Shown here: positions 25,225 through 33,685 of the stretch, in pieces
Layout of the letters: each line of letters starts with the position of its first letter
How positions within the stretch are numbered: the first letter of the stretch is position 1
Source of the DNA: Dehalococcoidia bacterium
GTDB lineage: Bacteria; Chloroflexota; Dehalococcoidia; Tepidiformales; Tepidiformaceae
Assembly (NCBI GenBank): GCA_009841435.1
Contig: VXLW01000069.1
Location: 1-64,000, forward strand
DNA: 64,000 nucleotides
Direction of reading: 5' to 3'
The notes under the pieces: generated by a model
What the model was told of the DNA's origin: nothing
Seen by the model: only the letters and a program-made list of their open reading frames with translations
Database searches by the model: none
Translations under genes and position numbers: made by a program

Positions 25225-26489
25225 TGGAGATGCTCGCGACGGACCACTGGTACGACTTCCGCGACCTTTCGAACCTGTCGCGCGTCATCCTCGAGGGGAT
25301 CGACAAGGTGGCGCCGTACGAGCTGGCGTACATCGTGGCGCCGATCATCGGGTTCGTGGCGGCCTTCGTGATCTTCGTGCTGCCCTCGCAGCTGTTCGTG
25401 GGCGTCTACGGCGAGCGGCGGATCATCGGGCGCATCCAGTCGCGCAAGGGACCGAACCGGGTGGGTCCGTTCGGTCTGCTGCAGCCGGTGGCGGACGCGC
25501 TCAAGCTGCTGCAGAAGGAAGCGCTTACGCCAACGGCCGCCGACAAGACGCTCATGTGGGCGGCGCCGGTCTTCTTCGTGGCGCCGGCGGTGCTGCTGTT
25601 CGCGGTCATCCCGTTCGGCCCGCGGATGGTGTTCGCGGACGTTCCCGCGGGGCTCATCTTCTTCATCGCGGTGTCGGGCCTGCCGGTGCTGGCGGCGTTC
25701 ATCGCGGGCTGGAGCTCGAACAACAAGTACAGCCTCTACGGGGCGATGCGGATCGTGGCGATGTCGGTCAGCTACGAAGTCCCGCTCGTGCTGATGCTGC
25801 TCTGTGTCGTGGTGTTCACGAACACGATGAGCCTGCCGGGGATCGTCTGGTTCCAGAAGGACGTCGACCTGTGGCTCATCTTCATGCAGCCGCTGGCGTT
25901 CGTCGTGTACTTCATCGCGGTGAGCGCCGAGCTGAACCGCACGCCCACCGACATCGCCGAGGCGGAGTCGGAGATCGTGGCGGGCTACCTGACCGAGTAC
26001 AGCGGCATGAAGTGGGGCCTCTTCTACGGGATGGACATCGGCTACGCGCTGGCGGCCTCCGCCTTCGCGGCGACGATCTTCCTGGGCGGCTGGTCGATGT
26101 GGGGGCTGGAGCAGTGGGTACCGCCGTGGGTCATCTTCATCGCCAAGACGCACCTCTTCTACATGGTCTTCATCTGGACGCGGGGCACACTGCCGCGGCT
26201 GCGAATCGACCAGCTCATGGGCTTCGCCTGGAAGTTCCTGTTGCCGCTGGCGGTCGTGAACCTGTTCCTGGTCTCGCTTGAGCGGCTGTGGTGGTCAGAA
26301 AGCGACCTCGGCGGCGGCATCGTGTTCGTGATTGCGGCGGTCAACATCCCCGTGTCGGCGGTGGCGGTGTACCTGTGGGCGCGATTCCTCGGGTACAAGC
26401 CGGAGCGCGTCCCCACGCGGCCGCGGCTCGTGCAGGACGCGGGCGGCTACGTGCCGGTCGAGGATCCGGCGACGGGAGGGGGCAAGTAG
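25224..26489 (+). CDS. nuoH: NADH-quinone oxidoreductase subunit H
   Basis: A 421-residue membrane subunit with about nine helices. The loop GERRIIGRIQSRKGPNRVGPFGLLQPVADALKL and the later AESEIVAGYLTEYSGMKW are the NuoH hallmarks that contact the quinone chamber, and FIWTRGTLPRLRIDQLMGFAWK closes the family block. The C-terminal 50 residues are a hydrophilic tail. The stop is directly followed by the nuoJ ATG; nuoI, normally between H and J, is absent. Confidence 0.95.
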   Translation: MEMLATDHWYDFRDLSNLSRVILEGIDKVAPYELAYIVAPIIGFVAAFVIFVLPSQLFVGVYGERRIIGRIQSRKGPNRVGPFGLLQPVADALKLLQKEALTPTAADKTLMWAAPVFFVAPAVLLFAVIPFGPRMVFADVPAGLIFFIAVSGLPVLAAFIAGWSSNNKYSLYGAMRIVAMSVSYEVPLVLMLLCVVVFTNTMSLPGIVWFQKDVDLWLIFMQPLAFVVYFIAVSAELNRTPTDIAEAESEIVAGYLTEYSGMKWGLFYGMDIGYALAASAFAATIFLGGWSMWGLEQWVPPWVIFIAKTHLFYMVFIWTRGTLPRLRIDQLMGFAWKFLLPLAVVNLFLVSLERLWWSESDLGGGIVFVIAAVNIPVSAVAVYLWARFLGYKPERVPTRPRLVQDAGGYVPVEDPATGGGK

Positions 26490-27014
26490 ATGGAAGGCGC
26501 CGGCGTGCACATCGCGTTCTACGTGCTCTCCATCCTCACGCTAGTGGCGGCGGGGGGCGTGATGGTGTCGCGCAACCTGCTGCACGCGGTCCTGTTCCTG
26601 ATCGTCGCCTTCATCGGGGTGGCGGGCTTCTTCGTGCTGCTCTCGGCGGAGTTCATCGCGATGGCGCAGATCGTCATCTACGTGGGCGCGATCGCCGTGC
26701 TCATCCTGTTCGCGATCGTGCTGACGCCGCGGTCGGTGCGTGACAACTCAGAGACGGCGATGGTGGGGCCAGCGATCCTGCTGGGCGTGGCGCTGGCGAC
26801 GGTGTTCCTGTTCGTCATCCACGACACCGGCTGGATGACCGGCGCCGGGGACCCGGGGCTCTCAGTCAGCGACCTGGGGCGGGCGCTGCTCTCGACGTGG
26901 GTGCTGCCCTTCGAAATCGCCTCCGTGCTCCTGACCGCCGCCCTGGTGGGCGCAATCATGCTCGTTCGTTCCGAGGCCGAGGAAAGCGAGGACGTGCCCG
27001 ATGCTGACGCTTGA
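26490..27014 (+). CDS. nuoJ: NADH-quinone oxidoreductase subunit J
   Basis: A 174-residue membrane subunit with five hydrophobic helices. SRNLLHAVLFLIVAFIGVAGFFVLLSAEFIAMAQIVIYVGAIAVL spans helices 2 and 3, including the conserved pi-bulge helix (AQIVIYVGAIAVL) that moves during turnover. It overlaps nuoK by 14 bases in another frame. Confidence 0.93.
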   Translation: MEGAGVHIAFYVLSILTLVAAGGVMVSRNLLHAVLFLIVAFIGVAGFFVLLSAEFIAMAQIVIYVGAIAVLILFAIVLTPRSVRDNSETAMVGPAILLGVALATVFLFVIHDTGWMTGAGDPGLSVSDLGRALLSTWVLPFEIASVLLTAALVGAIMLVRSEAEESEDVPDADA

Positions 27015-27312
27015 GCACTTCCTCACCGTCGGCGCCCTGCTGTTCTGCCTTGGGCTGGTGATCGCCCTGAGCAAGCGGAACGCGATCGGGGTGCTGATGG
27101 GCATCGAGCTGATGCTGAATTCGGTCAACCTGACGCTGATCGCGTTCTCGCGGTTCAGCGATGGGCCCGCGGAGATCGCGGGACACGCCTTCGTGGCGTT
27201 CATCATCACCGTCGCCGCTGCTGAGGCGGCCGTCGCGCTTGCGCTCGCGGTGGCCGTCTACCGGAGCCGCCAAACCGTCGAGGTCGACCAGCTCGACCTC
27301 CTGAAGTTGTAG
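27001..27312 (+). CDS. nuoK: NADH-quinone oxidoreductase subunit K
   Basis: A 103-residue, three-helix proton-channel subunit. The two conserved buried glutamates are present in MGIELMLNSVNLTLIAF and in VAAAEAAVALALAVAVYR. It begins 14 bases before the nuoJ stop and is followed four bases after its own stop by a small non-Nuo gene. Confidence 0.94.
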   Translation: MLTLEHFLTVGALLFCLGLVIALSKRNAIGVLMGIELMLNSVNLTLIAFSRFSDGPAEIAGHAFVAFIITVAAAEAAVALALAVAVYRSRQTVEVDQLDLLKL

Positions 27313-27316
27313 CACC

Positions 27317-27514
27317 ATGTGGGTTGAATTCATGAGCGTGGCAAACGGGTACGTCGCTGAGACGTGGCGTGAGCTGTTCGCGGCGGAGGGGCTGCGGATC
27401 GTGATCATGCCGCCCGTAGGCCGCGGCGAAGACGCCTCCATGCGCGACGAACGCACCATCTACGTCCCCACGGGTAAGGCGCACGTGGCGCGCGAAATCC
27501 TGAGGAAGATCTGA
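27317..27514 (+). CDS. small DUF2007-like protein inside the nuo operon
   Basis: A 65-residue soluble protein between nuoK and nuoL, four bases from each neighbour. The layout (strand, helix with AETWRELFAAEGLRIVIM, strand TIYVPTGKAHVAREIL) resembles DUF2007 'putative signal-transducing' proteins, whose short ferredoxin-like fold often ends in VPxxxAxxAxxIL. No cysteines or cofactor motif. ATG 27317 fits the gap; an in-frame ATG at 27332 is possible. Its fixed place suggests an assembly or regulatory role for the complex; the function is unknown. Confidence 0.62.
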   Translation: MWVEFMSVANGYVAETWRELFAAEGLRIVIMPPVGRGEDASMRDERTIYVPTGKAHVAREILRKI

Positions 27515-27518
27515 GCCG

Positions 27519-29471
27519 ATGATCCAACTCTTCGCAGCGGCGACGGGCGAGGTTCCCGGCATCAGCGAGGTCGTGCTGTGGGCGATCATCCTCTGCCCGC
27601 TGGCGGCCTTCGCCGCAATCACGCTGTACGTGCGGCACCTGCCGAAGATCGCGGGCTACCTGAGCATCCTCGCGATCGGCGTCTCCTTCGTGCTCTCGTT
27701 GATTGCGCTGGTCGACGTCCTGGGGGCGGGCGGCGGCATCGCCATCTATTCGCACGACTGGTTCCGGGCAGGGCCGCTCGAGCTGGCCCTCGGGGTGCGC
27801 ATCGACGGCCTGACGGCGGTGATGCTGGTGGTGGTGTCGAGCGTCTCGCTGCTCGTGCAGGTGTACTCGCAGGGGTACATGGAGGGCGACCCCGGCTACG
27901 GCCGCTACTACGCGTACATGAGCCTCTTCATCACGGCGATGCTGGGGCTGGTCCTGGCCGACAACCTGTTCATGCTCTTCATCTTCTGGGAGCTGGTGGG
28001 CCTTTCCAGCTACCTGCTCATCGGCTTCTGGTTCCACAAGCCGAGCGCAGCCTCGGCCGCCAAGAAAGCGTTCATCGTGACGCGCATCGGCGACCTCGGC
28101 CTGCTGGCGGCGATCCTGCTCATCTGGACGCGTCACGACACGCTCGCCATCCACGAGATCCACGACCTGGCACTCACCGGAGCGCTCGCCGGGACGACGC
28201 TGACGCTGTTCGGGCTGGGGCTCTTCGCGGGGGCGGTCGGGAAGAGCGCGCAGTTCCCCCTGCACGTGTGGCTTCCGGACGCGATGGAGGGCCCGACGCC
28301 GGTCTCGGCGCTCATCCACGCGGCCACGATGGTCGCTGCCGGCGTCTACCTGATGGCGCGCTTCTTCCCGGTCATCGAAGCGTCACCGGACGCCCTGAAC
28401 GTAGTGGGCTGGATCGGGGCGGCGACGGTGGCGGTGGGGGCCTCGCTGGCGCTCGTGCAGACCGATCTGAAGCGGGTGCTCGCCTACTCAACGATCAGCC
28501 AGCTCGGCTACATGATGCTGGCGCTGGGCGTGTTCGGGTACGCGGTGGCGGTCTTCCACCTCTTCACGCACGCCTTCTTCAAGGCGCTGCTGTTCCTCGG
28601 CAGCGGCTCGGTGAACCACGCGACCAACACGTTCGACATGCGGCTGATGGGCGGCCTGCGCACGGTGATGCCGATCACGTTCTGGACGTTCCTGATCGGC
28701 ACGCTCAGCCTCTCGGGCATCTTCCCGCTGGCCGGGTTCTGGTCGAAGGACGAAATCCTGCTGGAGGCCTGGGTGAACAACAAGGGCCTCTACGCGGTGG
28801 CGGCGATGGCCTCGTTCGTGACCGCGCTCTACATGTTCCGCGCGATCTTCCTGACGTTCTTCGGGACGTACAAGGGCGGCGAAGCGGTCGACCACGAGGA
28901 CGAGGACTCGCATTTCCACGGCGATCCGGCGCACCCGCACGAGTCGAGCTGGGTGATGACCGTGCCGCTGCTCATCCTGACGGCGGGCGCGATCGCGGCG
29001 GGCTGGTGGGCCTGGGGCAAGGAGTTCCACCACTTCGTGGAGGCGGCGGTGCCGGGTGGACTCCACAAGGCGCCCGACTTCAGCTACGGGATCGCGATCA
29101 CGTCCTCGCTCATCGCGGTGGCGGGCATCGGGACGGCGTGGGCCATCTACCACCGGGGGCTCGTCTCCCCGGCGGAGATTCGCAAGGTCGCGTTCCCGCT
29201 GGTCGCGCTCCTCGAGAACAAGTTCTTCCTGGATGACCTCTACGAACGCGCCTTCGCCGTGCAGGCGTTCCAGCGGGGCTGGAACCGCCTGGTGGAGGTG
29301 TTCGATACGACCGCCGTGGACGGCGCCGTGAACGGCGTGGGCTGGGTGGGGACGCAGTCGAGCCGCGTGCTGCGCCACGCCCAGACCGGCCAGGTGCAGC
29401 TCTACGGCGTGGGCATCGCCGCCGGCGTCTTCATCGTCGCCATCATCGTGTTCATCGCGAATCCGCTGTAG
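27519..29471 (+). CDS. nuoL: NADH-quinone oxidoreductase subunit L
   Basis: A 650-residue antiporter-like subunit with about 16 helices. FIFWELVGLSSYLLIGFW contains the conserved proton-path Glu, FPLHVWLPDAMEGPTPVSALIHAATMVAAGVYL the discontinuous helix, and TDLKRVLAYSTISQLGYM the central Lys region. A His/Asp/Glu-rich loop (about 462-480) precedes the lateral helix and final membrane anchor, which are present. The longest of the three antiporter-like subunits, as usual. Confidence 0.95.
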   Translation: MIQLFAAATGEVPGISEVVLWAIILCPLAAFAAITLYVRHLPKIAGYLSILAIGVSFVLSLIALVDVLGAGGGIAIYSHDWFRAGPLELALGVRIDGLTAVMLVVVSSVSLLVQVYSQGYMEGDPGYGRYYAYMSLFITAMLGLVLADNLFMLFIFWELVGLSSYLLIGFWFHKPSAASAAKKAFIVTRIGDLGLLAAILLIWTRHDTLAIHEIHDLALTGALAGTTLTLFGLGLFAGAVGKSAQFPLHVWLPDAMEGPTPVSALIHAATMVAAGVYLMARFFPVIEASPDALNVVGWIGAATVAVGASLALVQTDLKRVLAYSTISQLGYMMLALGVFGYAVAVFHLFTHAFFKALLFLGSGSVNHATNTFDMRLMGGLRTVMPITFWTFLIGTLSLSGIFPLAGFWSKDEILLEAWVNNKGLYAVAAMASFVTALYMFRAIFLTFFGTYKGGEAVDHEDEDSHFHGDPAHPHESSWVMTVPLLILTAGAIAAGWWAWGKEFHHFVEAAVPGGLHKAPDFSYGIAITSSLIAVAGIGTAWAIYHRGLVSPAEIRKVAFPLVALLENKFFLDDLYERAFAVQAFQRGWNRLVEVFDTTAVDGAVNGVGWVGTQSSRVLRHAQTGQVQLYGVGIAAGVFIVAIIVFIANPL

Positions 29472-29480
29472 GAGGGTGGA

Positions 29481-30941
29481 ATGCTGCTGACGTTGCTCGT
29501 GTTCCTGCCCGCCTTCGCGGGGCTGCTGATCCTGCTGCTCCCGGCGGACCGCGCCGGCTATTCCCGCTGGCTGGCGCTGCTGGGGTCGCTCGTGGCTCTC
29601 GCCATCTCAATCGGGATGTTCTTCGACTTCCAGACGGGCGGGGGCTTCCAGTTCGTCGACCGGGCCTCGTGGATCGACGTGGGCTCGTTCGAGATCCAGT
29701 ACTTCCTGGCGGTCGACGGGCTGAGCATGCCGCTGGTCGTCCTGACGACGTTCCTGACGGTAGCGGCGGTGCTGGTCTCGTTCAGCATCGAGCACCGGCC
29801 GCGCGCCTACTTCGCCTGCCTGATGGTGCTCTCGACGGCCGTGCTGGGCGTGTTCACGGCGATGGACTTCCTGCTCTTCTTCCTGTTCTGGGAGTTGGAG
29901 CTGTTCCCGATGTACCTGCTCATCTCGGTCTGGGGATCGGGGCGGCGCGAGTACTCGGCGATGAAGTTCGTGCTGTACACGGTGGCGGGCTCCGCCTTCA
30001 TGCTCGTGGCGATCCTCGCGCTGGCGTTCAGCGCGGGCACGTTCGACATGGAGGTGCTGGGCACCTCGACCATCACAACCGCGGTGCTGCCGCTGGGCTG
30101 GGTGTTCCTGTTCCTCTTCATCGGGTTCGCGGTGAAGCTGCCGATCGTGCCCCTGCACACCTGGCTGCCGGACGCGCACAGCGACGCGCCCACAGCCGTC
30201 TCGGTGATGCTGGCGGGCGTGCTGCTGAAGATGGGCGGCTACGCCATCATCCGCACCTGCGTCACGATTCTGCCCGACCAGGCGAACGACTACGGCATCT
30301 GGCTGGCCGCCATCGGCTCGATCAGCGTGCTGTACGGCGCCTTCGTCACCTTCAGACAGACCGACGTGAAACGGCTGATCGCGTACTCGTCGGTGAGCCA
30401 CATGGGCCTCGTGCTGCTCGGCATCGGGGCGTTGGGCACGACGGCGATGGTGGGCGCGGCCTACCAGATGCTGGCGCACGGCTTGATCACGGGAATGCTT
30501 TTCGTGGTGGTGGGCCTGATGTACGAGCGCACGCACACGCGTGAAATTGGGCGACTGGGCGGGCTCGCGCGGCAGATGCCACTGATCGCGACGGGGCTTG
30601 TATTCGCGGGCTTCGCGAGCGTGGGGTTGCCGTCGCTGGCCGGGTTCATCGCGGAGATCACCGTCTTCCTGGGCGCCTTCCAGAAGCACGAGTGGGCGGT
30701 GATCATGGCCATCTTCGGCGTGGTCCTGTCCGCGGGGTACATCCTCTGGACGCTTCAACGGGTGGTGTTCGGGCCGGTTCGGCACGAGTGGGACGAGGCG
30801 GACGACCAGAAGCACTGGTGGGAGCACGCGAGCGTTATCGGGTTGGCCGCGCTGGTAATCCTGCTGGGCGTCTATCCGAGCCTGATCATGGACATGCTTG
30901 ATCCCGCCATCGGGGTCGTGAGCGCGAGGGTGGCAGGGTGA
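29481..30941 (+). CDS. nuoM: NADH-quinone oxidoreductase subunit M
   Basis: A 486-residue antiporter-like subunit with 14 helices. FLFWELELFPMYLLISVWG carries the key Glu, KLPIVPLHTWLPDAHSDAPTAVSVMLAGVLLKMGGY the discontinuous helix, and TDVKRLIAYSSVSHMGLVLLG the Lys helix. Nine bases after nuoL, with AGGAGG just before the ATG. The stop overlaps the nuoN GTG in GTGA. Confidence 0.95.
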   Translation: MLLTLLVFLPAFAGLLILLLPADRAGYSRWLALLGSLVALAISIGMFFDFQTGGGFQFVDRASWIDVGSFEIQYFLAVDGLSMPLVVLTTFLTVAAVLVSFSIEHRPRAYFACLMVLSTAVLGVFTAMDFLLFFLFWELELFPMYLLISVWGSGRREYSAMKFVLYTVAGSAFMLVAILALAFSAGTFDMEVLGTSTITTAVLPLGWVFLFLFIGFAVKLPIVPLHTWLPDAHSDAPTAVSVMLAGVLLKMGGYAIIRTCVTILPDQANDYGIWLAAIGSISVLYGAFVTFRQTDVKRLIAYSSVSHMGLVLLGIGALGTTAMVGAAYQMLAHGLITGMLFVVVGLMYERTHTREIGRLGGLARQMPLIATGLVFAGFASVGLPSLAGFIAEITVFLGAFQKHEWAVIMAIFGVVLSAGYILWTLQRVVFGPVRHEWDEADDQKHWWEHASVIGLAALVILLGVYPSLIMDMLDPAIGVVSARVAG

Positions 30942-32398
30942 GCGAACTCGACATCGTCGGACCCCAGCTCGCGATCCTGCTCGCCGCCGGCGCCGTGCTC
31001 GTGTGGGACGCGCTCCTGCCGAGCCAGCGCAAGGCGCTGCCCTACATCGCGCTGGCGGGCATCCTCGGGGCGGCCATCTGGACTTCGACGTGGGTCATAC
31101 GGGGCGACTTCCAGACCGCGTTCGACGGCACCTTCGCGATCGACCAGTACGCGGTGTTCTTCCAGTACGTGTTCGCCGGGATCACGGCGATCGTCGTCAT
31201 CGCCTCGATCGACTGGGTGGACCGGGTGGGGCGGCGGCAGTCGGAGTACTTCGCGCTCGTCCTGACGGCCTCGGCGGGCTTGATGTTCCTGGCGGGCGCG
31301 CGCGACCTGATCACGATCTTCCTGGCGCTCGAGCTCTCCTCCATCCCGCAATACATCCTCGCCGGGTGGGGGAAGGACCAGCGTTCGAGCGAAGCGGGCA
31401 TGAAGTACCTGCTGCTCGGGGCCATCGCCTCGGCGCTGCTGCTGTACGGCATGGCGCTGCTCTACGGCTTCGCCGGCTCGACGCTCCTGACCGATATCTC
31501 CGCCGCCATCAGCGAGCACGGCGCTGACAACCGCTCGCTGCTCGTGGTTGCAAGCGTGCTGCTGATCGCCGGGTTCGGCTTCAAGATGGCGGTCGTCCCC
31601 TTCCAGATGTGGGTCCCGGACGTGTACCAGGGGGCGCCCACTCCCGTGGCCGCGTTCCTCTCGGTGGGGTCGAAGGCGGCGGCGTTCGCGGTCGTCATGC
31701 GGCTCTTCTTCGAGGGGCTGGGCGAGCAGTTCTTGAGCAACGACTGGGCGATGATCTTTGCGGTTATCGCGGCTGTCTCGATGACGCTGGGGAACGTGTT
31801 CGCGATCGTCCAACGCGACATCAAGCGGATGCTGGGGTACTCCTCGATCGCGCAGGCGGGCAATTTCATGATCGGGCTCGCGGCCATCTCGATCGCGGGC
31901 GAGCACTTCGTCCAGGGCGCGAGCGGCGTGCTGCTGTTCGTGGCGGCGTACGCCTTCACGAACCTGGGCGCGTTCATCGCCGTCATCGGCATCTCGCAGC
32001 GTATTGGCAGCGACGACATCGCCGACTACGCGGGCATGTGGCGGCGGGCGCCGCTGCTGGCGCTGGCGCTCGCGTTCTGCCTCATCTCGCTGGCCGGCAT
32101 CCCGCCGACGGCCGGATTCTGGGCGAAGCTGTACGTGTTCAACGCGGGCATCCAGGCCGACCTCGTCTGGCTCGTCATCATCGGTGTGCTGAACTCGGTC
32201 GTGTCGGCCTACTACTACCTGGCCGTCGTGCGGCAGATGTTCATGGGCGAGGCGGAGGAGGAGCAGCGGCTGGCCATCTCGCCCACGGTGGGAGTGGCGC
32301 TGGGGGTGGCGACGGTGGGCGTGATCGTGTTCGGCATCATCCCGACGCCGCTGGTCGACGCGGCCCGCGAAGCGGCCGCCATCTTCGCCGTCAGCTAG
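30938..32398 (+). CDS. nuoN: NADH-quinone oxidoreductase subunit N
   Basis: A 486-residue antiporter-like subunit. LELSSIPQYILAGW, PFQMWVPDVYQGAPTPVAAFLSVGSKAAAF and RDIKRMLGYSSIAQAGNFMIGL are the NuoN forms of the shared helices; NuoN has Lys in place of the Glu found in L and M. Last nuo gene of the operon; the next gene, ybeY, begins seven bases after the stop and is probably read through. Confidence 0.95.
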   Translation: MSELDIVGPQLAILLAAGAVLVWDALLPSQRKALPYIALAGILGAAIWTSTWVIRGDFQTAFDGTFAIDQYAVFFQYVFAGITAIVVIASIDWVDRVGRRQSEYFALVLTASAGLMFLAGARDLITIFLALELSSIPQYILAGWGKDQRSSEAGMKYLLLGAIASALLLYGMALLYGFAGSTLLTDISAAISEHGADNRSLLVVASVLLIAGFGFKMAVVPFQMWVPDVYQGAPTPVAAFLSVGSKAAAFAVVMRLFFEGLGEQFLSNDWAMIFAVIAAVSMTLGNVFAIVQRDIKRMLGYSSIAQAGNFMIGLAAISIAGEHFVQGASGVLLFVAAYAFTNLGAFIAVIGISQRIGSDDIADYAGMWRRAPLLALALAFCLISLAGIPPTAGFWAKLYVFNAGIQADLVWLVIIGVLNSVVSAYYYLAVVRQMFMGEAEEEQRLAISPTVGVALGVATVGVIVFGIIPTPLVDAAREAAAIFAVS

Positions 32399-32405
32399 CT
32401 GCGCC

Positions 32406-32873
32406 GTGGCCCACACCATCGACTTCGTGGTCGAGATCGAGCCTGAGGGCGTCGACATCGACACCCTCGAGGAGCTTGCCGGGCGGGTGCTGGCAGGGGA
32501 GGGCGTGGCGGACGGGGTCGCGCTGACGGTGCTCACGACGGACGACGAGACGCTCCAGGACCTGAACAACCGCTTCCTCGGCATTGATGCGCCTACGGAT
32601 GTGCTCGCGTTCCCGGAGGCGGCTGAGGCGCCGCTGGGGGAGGGGGAACGGCCGAGCCTGGGTGAGATCGCGATCAGCGTCCCGACGGCGGTGCGGCAGG
32701 CTTCCGAGCTGGGCCACTCAATCGCGGACGAGCTGGCGCACCTGCTGACGCACGGCATCCTGCATCTCTGCGGCTATGAGCACGAGGGTGGGGGGGAGGA
32801 GGCGGCGCGGATGAGGTCACGCGAGGAGCAGTATCTAGGCGACATAAGAGGACATGGCGTTCAAGGGCACTAG
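32406..32873 (+). CDS. ybeY: YbeY endoribonuclease / rRNA maturation factor
   Basis: A 155-residue zinc-dependent UPF0054 protein. The metal site reads HGILHLCGYEHEGGGEEAARM: two His in HGxLH and a third in GYEH, with Glu in place of the usual Asp of GYDH. PTDVLAFP and GEIAISVP are the other conserved strands. YbeY processes the 3' end of 16S rRNA and takes part in ribosome quality control. The GTG start at 32406 follows nuoN by seven bases. The C-terminal dozen residues are Gly/His-rich. Confidence 0.88.
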   Translation: MAHTIDFVVEIEPEGVDIDTLEELAGRVLAGEGVADGVALTVLTTDDETLQDLNNRFLGIDAPTDVLAFPEAAEAPLGEGERPSLGEIAISVPTAVRQASELGHSIADELAHLLTHGILHLCGYEHEGGGEEAARMRSREEQYLGDIRGHGVQGH

Positions 32874-32923
32874 GGCTGCTCCCGCGTAGGATGAGCCGCC
32901 GCACACTCCCAAGGAGGCAACCG

Positions 32924-33685
32924 ATGGCGACACTGAACCGGAACGGCGTGAACCTGTACTACGAGGTCGAGGGGGAAGGGCCGGCGATCCTGTTGACGCA
33001 CGGCTTCGGGGCCAGCTCGAGCATGTGGCGCGGGCAGATGGACGCGTTCCAGGATCGCTACCGGATCATCGCCTGGGACATGCGGGGGCACGGCAATACC
33101 GACAGTCCCGAGGATCCCGCCGACTATTCCGAGCCGGCGACGCTGGCCGACATCGCCGCGATTCTCGATGCCTGTGGGGTGGAGAGCGCGATCGTGGGAG
33201 GGCTGTCGCTGGGCGGGTACATGTCGCTGGCGTTCAATCTGGCGCACCCGGAACGGACACGGGCCCTGATGCTGTTTGACACGGGTCCGGGGTACAACAA
33301 CCCCAAGGGGCGCGAGGGATGGAACCAGTTCGCCATCAGGCGCGCGGAGGCGTTCGAGACGCGGGGGCTCGCCTCGCTCGGTGAGTCGGCGGAGGTGAAG
33401 GCGGCGCGTCACCGGTCGGCGGATGGGCTGGCGAAGGCGGCGCGCGGGATGTTGACGCAGCGCGACGCGAGGGTCATCCAGTCGTTGACCTCGATCGACA
33501 AGCCGACGCTGGTCGTGACCGGGGCGGACGACAAGAACTTCCTGGCCGCGCACGGCTACATGAGCGAGAACATCCCGGGCGCCATGAGCTTCATGATCGA
33601 CGACGCCGGACACGCGGCGAACATCGACCAGCCGGAAGCGTTCAACGCGGCTGTCGAGGCGTTCCTCACCTCGCTCGACGGCTAG
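32924..33685 (+). CDS. alpha/beta-fold hydrolase
   Basis: A 253-residue hydrolase. LLTHGFGASSSMW forms the oxyanion region, GGLSLGGYMS the nucleophile elbow with Ser, VTGADDKNF the acid and DDAGHAANIDQPEAF the His. This resembles 3-oxoadipate enol-lactonase, haloperoxidase-like and C-C hydrolases. ATG 32924 has AAGGAGG six bases upstream. Its stop shares CTAG with the convergent TPP enzyme gene. Substrate not readable. Confidence 0.87.
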   Translation: MATLNRNGVNLYYEVEGEGPAILLTHGFGASSSMWRGQMDAFQDRYRIIAWDMRGHGNTDSPEDPADYSEPATLADIAAILDACGVESAIVGGLSLGGYMSLAFNLAHPERTRALMLFDTGPGYNNPKGREGWNQFAIRRAEAFETRGLASLGESAEVKAARHRSADGLAKAARGMLTQRDARVIQSLTSIDKPTLVVTGADDKNFLAAHGYMSENIPGAMSFMIDDAGHAANIDQPEAFNAAVEAFLTSLDG

